Assembly: GCA_016748015.1 (NCBI GenBank)
Contig: JAAOMT010000222.1
Location: forward strand, 140,807-204,806
DNA length: 64,000 nt
Direction: 5' to 3'
DNA from: Geosiphon pyriformis
Lineage: Eukaryota; Glomeromycota; Glomeromycetes; Archaeosporales; Geosiphonaceae
The notes beneath the pieces are model-generated. The model was given only the letters and a program-made list of their open reading frames with translations, did not search any database and was not told the DNA's origin. Position numbers and translations under genes: made by a program. Of the stretch, positions 57,840 through 64,000 are shown piece by piece. Numbering within the stretch: the first letter of the stretch is position 1; each line of letters opens with the position of its first letter.

Positions 57840-59110
57840 GGTGGTATTAATCTTGTCTTATTTTTGAGAGACTATTAACATTGGTGTGTAGTTTTCCTAG
57901 TTTGTGGTGTACAATATATTTGTAGTCTGCTAGGAAGTCATTCCATCAAGACTGTTTGGCACTTTGTTCAGTTTTTTTTTTATTGAGCCATTTGAGGCTA
58001 ATATTGTTAGTTATAATGTCAAATTTTTTTTCATTTTTCAGATATTGTTGAAAATGTTTAATAGCCCAAATGACAGCAGCAGCTTCTAATTCAGTTGAGC
58101 CATATTTGAGTTCTGTTGGTTTAAGTGTCTTACTGGCATAGGCAATAACTTATTCTTAGCCATTTTTATTTAATTGTGATAAGATAGCACTAAAAACTAT
58201 GTGTGAGGCATCAGTGGCTAGTTAAAACCATTTGTTGAAGTCTGAGTAAGCAAGAACTGGAGCTGTTGTTAATTTTGTTTTAAGAGTTTCAAAAGCTTTT
58301 TGTTGTTCTTTAGTTCATTAATATGGCACGTTTTTGTTGGTAAAATAGTTGAGTGGTTTGGCAATCTCTAAGAATCTTTTTATGAATTTTCGATAATAGG
58401 AGGCTAATCCTACAAATTTTCATAGCTCTGTAGTATTTCTGGGTGTTTGAAAGTTTTTAACAGCACTGATTGTTCCAGAATTTGGTTTGACTCCATCTTT
58501 GCTAACAATATGTCCAAGAAAAATTAAACTTGTTTTTCCAAAGTGACATTTCTTAATGTTTAACTTTAATCCTGCTTTCTGTAATTGTTAAAAAACTTTT
58601 TACAGATAGATAAAATGAGCTTCAAAGCTTGGTGAGTATATATTAGTGTCATCAAGATAGACAACTACTAATTACCATAAGAGTCCTTTATATACAATAT
58701 CCATGAGTTGCTGAAATGTTGCTGGTGTATTGCAGAGTTCAAAAGGCATAACATTGAACTTATAATTTCCTTTTTGGGTGGTAAATGCTGTTTTGGGTTG
58801 ATTTTTTGGGTCCATTTCGACTTGTCAGTATCCACTTTCCAAGTCTAAAGTTGAGAAGAACTTGGCTTTTCCTAAAGCATCTAGCATGTTATCAACTCTT
58901 GGAAAAGAGTAGGCATTTCTAATTGTAACACTATTTAATTGTCAATAGTTAACACAAAATCTGATTTTTCCGTTTTTTTTTTGACAAAAACTACTGGTGA
59001 GGTCTATAGACTTTTTGATGGTTGAATCAATCCATTATTGAGCATTTTTTGGACTTCCTTTCTGATAAATTGGTGGCTAGCAGGTAGAACTTGATAGGTT
59101 TGTTGTTATT
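57840..59110 (-). pseudogene. element F reverse transcriptase and RNase H, broken
   Basis: Read leftwards: KNGKIRFCVNY, FFSTLDLESGY, FNVMPFELCNTPATFQQLMD, VVVYLDDTNIYS (YLDD intact, 58648-58659), KCHFGKTSLIFLGHIVSKDG, FVGLASYYRKFIKRF, then RNase H with LATDASHIVFSAILSQ and STELEAAAVIWAI (Asp and Glu kept). Several stops interrupt (for example after FCVNY and after LW before LVVVYLDD). The intact YLDD contrasts with YLNN in element D. This enzyme makes the cDNA in the particle. Confidence 0.8.
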
Positions 59111-59552
59111 TTGGTGAAGCATTTTCTGTGTAGATCTGATGTTAGACAATATTAGTTTTTCTCAGATCATTGTTGTCTTTTGCAAATATCTCTGCAAATT
59201 CAGCTATTAGCTATTTTAATTGTCTTTTTTGTTGGAGTTCTAAGAGACCCATGTTAATTTGAAAGAGTTTTTCTTTCAAAAGGTGGTAGTTTTCAGTAAT
59301 AGGAATAATATTTGAATTTGGAAATAAAGTATGTCTTACAATTTCGATAAAATTAGAAACAATTTGAGGGTTTTCATCTTGAAAGATGTTATTGTGTATG
59401 ATTCCAATCACTGATTTGTTTAATAAAACAATAGGGTAATTATTAAAGTTGTAGAATATAACTCAAAATTTTTTCATTTCTTTAGGAATATAAACGTTTG
59501 GGATTAAGATTTTATGTTTTAAACAGATTTGTTCATTGGATTCAAAGATTTG

Positions 59553-60020
59553 TTAAGTAATAGTGAGTTTTGAGCAAGTGTAAATTTTGTGATGTTCTCC
59601 AAAAGATAAAATAGTAATTGGTTGGAGAAGTTGAAGAATCTGGTAAGATTCATTCCATGCATTAAGAGCTATGTTTACTGACACTGTAAATTGTCCAGTT
59701 GAACCAAAACCTTGAATTTCTCTTTTACTTTTTCCCAATTGTTCTCTGTTTTTAACTGATTGTAAACCTGAAATGTTGATTAAGAGTAAGTAAATTGTTT
59801 GGGCAATCTTTTCAGCATGTTCAATCCTGAATGGTTTGTCTGTTTCATTCTGTAACATGATGGTAATGTCTCCAGTATATTCTGCATCTATGACTCCTCC
59901 TCTAATATTGATTCTTTTGTTTGCCAATAATAATTAAGAAGCAATTTGTATCATTGTTCCTGGTGGTATTTCAAGAGCAATTTTAAGGTTGATTTTGGTT
60001 AAAGATTTTGGTTGAAAAAC
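59553..60020 (-). pseudogene. element F dUTPase domain
   Basis: The domain reads INLKIALEIPPGTMIQIAS, one stop, LLLANKRINIRGGVIDAEYTG, DITIMLQNE, RIEHAEKIAQTIYL, and at the end REIQGFGSTGQ (GFGSTG at 59711-59694). The order and wording fit the five dUTPase motifs; motif 2 has lost its first Ser/Arg to the stop near 59935. It sits between the Cys-rich module and RT in the same frame as gag. In retroelements dUTPase keeps uracil out of cDNA. Only one stop is in the domain. The linker to RT (59411-59211, MIGIIHNNIFQDENPQIV) follows. Confidence 0.8.
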
Positions 60021-60399
60021 CAAAGTGTTTTTGTCAGGATATCTGAGATTGTATTCTGCATCAATTTCATGGACTTTTTCTGGTTTTATTCCTTGTCTAT
60101 TGTTGTCAAAGTATTTGAGTTGTATAGCAGACTGGTTTTTAGTAAGATAGATTGGTGTTGTTGCAATTTCTTTTTTTGTTTTTAGTTTTCCAAATTCAAT
60201 TTCTTCCTGGTTATTTTTACTGGGCAGGGGAATACTAAGAGCATAGTATTTTGGTCATCATTTGTCATCACAAGGCATGATGTATTCTTCACACAATTGA
60301 ATATTTATTTGCTCTAATCATTGAATTTGAACTTCTTAAATTGGATATATGTGGCTTGCAATTTGGTGATATGTCTCTACTTCATCTTCATAGTTGAAT

Positions 60400-60870
60400 C
60401 CAGTTAATTCCATTGTATATTCAATGTACTCAGTTTCTTTTATTTGTCAGACATCTTCCTGTATGGCTTTATTAATTAAAGTCATTGCTAAATTAAAAAT
60501 CATTTCAGCATTATGCAGATAGTGGTAAAGTTTGTTGAGAGCACTGTTGTATGCTGTATTAAAAGGTGTTCCTCTTTTAACTTTTTCTGAAATTGATAGG
60601 GCATATTAACAGGTTTGGTTACATATTCCTCCTTTTATTGCAACATCAATTCAGTTGTATTCTTCTAGTAGCATATATCCATATGTAAGACAAGAAGTGT
60701 TGTCCCATTTTCCACTCCTTTTGGGATATCCAAATTGTTCTCTATGGCATGTTTTACAAAAGTAGCAGATACGAGTTTTATATTCTTCTTCTGAAAAAAT
60801 ACATGCTCCCATTGATAAAAGTTTTTTGTTACAATTTTTGCATTTGAGTGGAATGTAGGATGGTTGTTTT
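60400..60870 (-). pseudogene. element F Cys-rich module
   Basis: The reading IPLKCKNCNKKLLSMGACIF, RICYFCKTCHREQFGYPKRS, DNTSCLTYGYMLLEEYN, GGICNQTC has at least three paired-Cys motifs and one CH pair, suggesting two or three zinc sites. It lies in the gag-protease-dUTPase frame with a few stops. The same module is recognisable in elements B and D, so it is a standing part of the family. No function known to me. Confidence 0.65.
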
Positions 60871-61099
60871 TGCAGTTCTGGTATAGAATATCTAATTACA
60901 TTCTATCTTCTGGTCTCCTCAAAGATTTCTTGTTCTGTTTCCTTAGTCCAACTGGATATTGATCCAAGAGCCATAAAAATTTCAGTAATTGGTAGTTTTT
61001 TCTTTTCTTCAAATTCGAATATTGGGGCTTTTTCAGATTTTTTATTAAAAATACCACAGATAACAGATACTCTAGTGTATTGTCTTTAATATAAAATTT

Positions 61100-61694
61100 T
61101 CAATTTCTGGATTTTCCAATCTAAATTTGCATTGGCCTTAAGAAACCAATCATTTCTGACAAGAGCTTAATATTGTGGTGCATCCATGACTAAAACTTTG
61201 ACTAGAATAGTAATTCTATCAATTGTAAATGGAAAGTTTTTAATTTTTCCTACTGGTGTCTTTTTTATCCCATCTGTTATAACAATGACAGTTTGGGCTG
61301 GTCTGTCAACAGTTTTTTGAAGCTGTTGTATTAATTGGTAGGTAATAATACTTTCAGCTAATTTACTGTCTAAGATTAACCGAATTGGTTTTCCTTTAAC
61401 TTCAGCTTCAGTATATATTACTGTAATTGCTTTTTGTTTATTAACTGCTGTATTGCTAAGCAAGAATGGTGATTCATTGGTTTCAAATTCAAATGGAAAT
61501 ATATCTGAGAGGTTGGCATTTTGGGCAATTTGAGCTGGTAGAATAGTATTGTTGGAAGGATTTGATCTTGGTGCTGCAATTTCACCTTCAGAAAGTGCAG
61601 TTTGTTGAAAATCCGATTCTTCAGGCATTGTAAGATAACTGGATTGAGTGTGATAGTGATTGGGTCTTTGTTGACCAGAATTTCGAGGAACCAA
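61100..61694 (-). pseudogene. element F retropepsin-like protease
   Basis: The open piece 61694-61167 carries VIYTEAEVKGKPIRLILDSK, then LAESIITYQLIQQL, IVITDGIKKTPVGKIKNFPF, ILVKVLVMDAPQY. This is a retropepsin fold signature (flap-like TDG..TPVG, then the ILVKVLVMDA strand). The active-site triplet is D-S-K (61370-61362) where D-[ST]-G is expected, the same as in element D. A TAA follows MDAPQY (near 61170). Confidence 0.75.
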
Positions 61695-63452
61695 CTGGTT
61701 ATTTAGATTGATTCTGTTGTTGTTATTCTGAAATTAATTTTGAGGTATAAATTGGTTATGTTAAACCAATCTTTGGACTGGTACTTAATATTGTTGTATA
61801 GGTGGTTAATACTGTTGAATTGGTAAAGGTTGTTAATATTGTTGCTGTGGAGCAAATTGATAGTAATTGGTTTGCTGTTGGGGTCTTGAAAAATAGTAGG
61901 CTGGTAGTGAAGACTAATAATAAGATTGCTGTGTTGAAAAATAACGTTGATTACTCCTGTTTTGTTGGTCTCTTTATAGCTTTCTGCAATCTCGTTTCTA
62001 ATGTCTTAGAATTCCACAATAGTAACAACTTTGGTTTTGGCTGTTTGATGATAATGAGTAGTTGTTTTGGTTTTATCATTATGGTGGCTGATATTTTTGT
62101 AGTTGTTGCTATTGTTGTTGGTTGGTAAAATAGTTCTCAACCTTCTTTATAAGTTGGTTAATTTTCTCTTTAGCTGCTGAGCTGGTTTTTCCAATAGCAA
62201 GATTCACAAGTTTGATATAATTTGCTTCTTTTATTGTCATTTCATAGTTCTTTGCATGTCTAATGGCTATTGCTAAGTCTGCTAGGGCATGTGGGCAAAC
62301 TTTTTTGATCAATTTGTCTTTTAATTCTGCTATAAACTGATCCAAAATCTGGGCATTAGAATAGTATTTATTGGTTTCTAATTGTCAAATTCATCAAAGT
62401 TTGTTGAATCTCCTAAGATAAGTCATAACAGTTTTAAATGTTTCTTATTTGATATTGCAAAAGCAATTATGGAGAGTGATAGAAGTGTTGTTGTTGGTGA
62501 GTTGTTATAAGAAAGCATCTTTAAATGCTTGCCAGTTTCTAAATGATTCTTCTAAGTTTTCAAATTATTCTTCTGCAGTTCCTTAGAGAAAATATAAGAT
62601 TGCTTTGAGCATTTTTGCTGCATTCCAACCATTTGCATCTCCTGCTTTCTGGATTTTGTCAAGCCATTCTTTAGGACTGGTATTATTATTTTCACCAGTA
62701 AATTCTGGAATTTTTACAATATAAGCAGTTGCCATTTTTTCTTTGTTTTCTGTAGTTTTTTCTTGTTCTGATTCAGTTTTCTCACTTTCCAAGTTCTCTG
62801 AATGATTACTTTTGTTTTTTTGTAAGTAATCAATAATATTGGTGCTAGTTAATATGGGTTTCTGCTGTTGAATAGAACTTTTGGGTGACTGAAAATCTTC
62901 TGGTCTTAAGAAATGGATAAGTGGTGAATTTGGTGTTTGTGGTTAAGCAAGTGAAATTGGAAAAGATGTAACTAAGAATAGAAGTCAGGTGTTGGTTCCT
63001 TGTTCTGAAGTTTGCAAGTATTTGACAGTTATTTTTGGTGTTTTTGGGGTGGTTGGGGTGGTGCTTAAATGTTGCTTTAGTTTTTGTTTGCCTTTGTTGC
63101 TTGTTTCTGTTTCTGATTCAAAGTCAATAGAGTATCTAAACTGTACTAGATATTTTTTTTCACAATATTAAATAATGCTAAAGTTGAGTTCTTGGAGGTA
63201 GGTGGCAAGAGTTTCACTGTTTAGGTCTTTTGTTTTTAATTGTAAATAGTGCACTAAATTATTGTAGAGGTTGCTTCTAACTTCTGAAATATTGTAGTTT
63301 CCAAAAAGATAGTTGTTAATATGGTTTTTAATGTATTGGTATACTGATTTCTTGACAACTTCAATTCCATCTGGGATGTTGAATCTTTGCTTGCAATGAA
63401 TATAAATTGACTGATAATACTTTAGAGTTGTTGTGTCTGGTATAGTCACCAC
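61695..63452 (-). pseudogene. element F gag with CCHC knuckle
   Basis: From ATG 63452 (MVTIPDTTTLKYYQSIYIHC) through a Gln/Glu/Lys-rich linker to the capsid-like part (VKIPEFTGENNNTSPKEWLD, TYLRRFNKL, DQFIAELKDKLIKKVCPHAL) and the knuckle C-YY-C-GILR-H-stop-KRD-C at 62027-61986, where a stop sits directly after the zinc-binding His. A Gln/Tyr/Pro-rich tract follows. About ten stops, no net frameshift. Confidence 0.75.
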
Positions 63453-63479
63453 TTTGAATTTATTGTTGCTGTATTATTT

Positions 63480-63495
63480 CTGTGAGAGAGCACCA
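63480..63495 (-). promoter_or_regulatory. primer-binding site of element F
   Basis: On the coding strand, two bases after the LTR end (GGTAACA), the sequence is TGGTGCTCTCTCACAG, complementary to a tRNA 3' end of the form ...GAGAGCACCA. The tRNA is not identified. Confidence 0.7.
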
Positions 63496-63497
63496 AA

Positions 63498-64000
63498 TGT
63501 TACCAGAGGTTTTTGGTCTCTTTTCTTGAATGTTGTTAATATTTGTCTGTTGTTACTTTCACGTTTTCTGAAAGTGGTTGAACCTCTAATAATTGAATTT
63601 ATCTTCAAATTATCTTCTATAATTTGAATTGCTGGGCTTATAAGTGGAATAGCCAATTTCTTGCCAGTTACTTTATGTAGTTATGTTGTAGTAAATGTCA
63701 ACTCTTTCCTAGGAATTGCTTATTTGGAAGCTTACTAAAATGTGTAGTTACTTTGCTGTGAAAGTCAACTCTTCTACAGAAATATCATCTGTAGGCTACC
63801 CTAATGATTTTAATAAAAAAATAAAAAAAAATAAAAGAAATGTAAAAGAAATGGAATTTTATTAAGGGAAACGTTTTCTATCCAGGTCTGAAATCACTAA
63901 CAAATTACTGAAATTGGTAGCTAATCAATTTCAAAACGTTAGTTTGTGTTGAGGAAATTTCAAGTATAATAATTAAAGGATTTGGTTTTCGAATATTTAA
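63498..64000 (-). repeat. 5' LTR of element F, cut by the window edge
   Basis: Begins TGTTACCAGAGG at 63498 and matches 54595-55100. It keeps the TG end that the left copy has lost. Confidence 0.85.

Larger units (their letters stand above)
54595..64000 (-). mobile_element. Ty3-type LTR element F, right LTR leaves the window
   Basis: Read leftwards: 5' LTR (from 63498 on), primer-binding site, gag, protease, Cys-rich module, dUTPase, RT, RNase H, integrase, an extra ORF, polypurine tract and 3' LTR (54595-55556). Coding from 63452 to 59553 stays in one frame but has many stops; RT and integrase are in other frames. The two LTRs differ almost only by transitions. F inserted into LINE J and is younger and better preserved than the related elements B and D. 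Confidence 0.85.

Noticed and set aside
61802-62128. 108-codon open frame on the plus strand with hydrophobic content
   Set aside because: It is antisense to the gag CCHC region of element F; the opposite strand has the zinc knuckle in the gag frame.
1-64000. CRISPR arrays, rRNA or tRNA genes
   Set aside because: No regularly spaced repeats, and no rRNA-like or cloverleaf sequence was seen; the only tRNA-related sequence is the primer-binding site of F.

Overview
The window holds no recognisable host gene. It is a graveyard of nested and tandem retroelements. Very AT-rich blocks alternate with somewhat GC-richer LINE copies. The family mix suggests a Glomeromycotina (arbuscular mycorrhizal) fungus of the Rhizophagus/Gigaspora kind: two-ORF LINEs with an endonuclease, reverse transcriptase, RNase H and zinc finger, Ty3-type elements with a Cys-rich module and a dUTPase, and a hAT transposon. 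That assignment is an inference from family resemblance, not from a marker gene.

Layout. 1-4075: LINE A (minus strand, cut by the window edge). 4076-8659: two Ty3-family LTRs facing each other around a short pol fragment; the right LTR is split by an ORF2-less LINE (5684-7981). 8660-10189 plus 17790-18360: a minus-strand Ty3 pol remnant, split by a solo LTR 'X' (10190-10386 plus 17297-17789), which is itself split by full-length LINE C (10387-17287). 18361-20250: AT-rich DNA without a gene. 20251-30520: a heavily decayed plus-strand Ty3 element D, with a hAT transposon (25245-28501) inserted inside its reverse transcriptase. 30521-37332: LINE G (minus). 37333-37832: partial LTR. 38238-45000, 45172-51976 and 52111-54594: LINEs H, I and J, head to tail on the plus strand. 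54595-64000: a younger minus-strand Ty3 element F whose left LTR cuts off J and whose right LTR leaves the window.

How the parts work. Each LINE encodes ORF1 (RNA-binding type, CCHC knuckle, predicted coiled coil) and ORF2 (EEP endonuclease, RT, RNase H, C-terminal zinc finger, conserved tail domain). The ORF1 stop and the ORF2 start overlap as ATGA in all six copies that have both ORFs. The Ty3 elements run gag (CCHC) - protease - Cys-rich module - dUTPase - RT - RNase H - integrase, and F has one more intact ORF before its 3' LTR.

Main observations. (1) Decay is overwhelmingly C:G to T:A transition with very few indels: LINE I ORF2 keeps one frame for 1,560 codons despite about twenty stops, and the two LTRs of F differ by about 35 substitutions over about 350 bp, of which two are transversions. 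This looks like a RIP-like or deamination process. (2) All four LINE RTs visible here carry F/Y-x-D-N in place of F/Y-x-D-D. (3) Junctions can be read to the base for the hAT, LINE C, solo LTR X and the ORF2-less LINE, giving an order of insertion. (4) An ORF2-less LINE, a dUTPase inside Ty3 pol, and an open post-integrase ORF are the most unusual coding findings.
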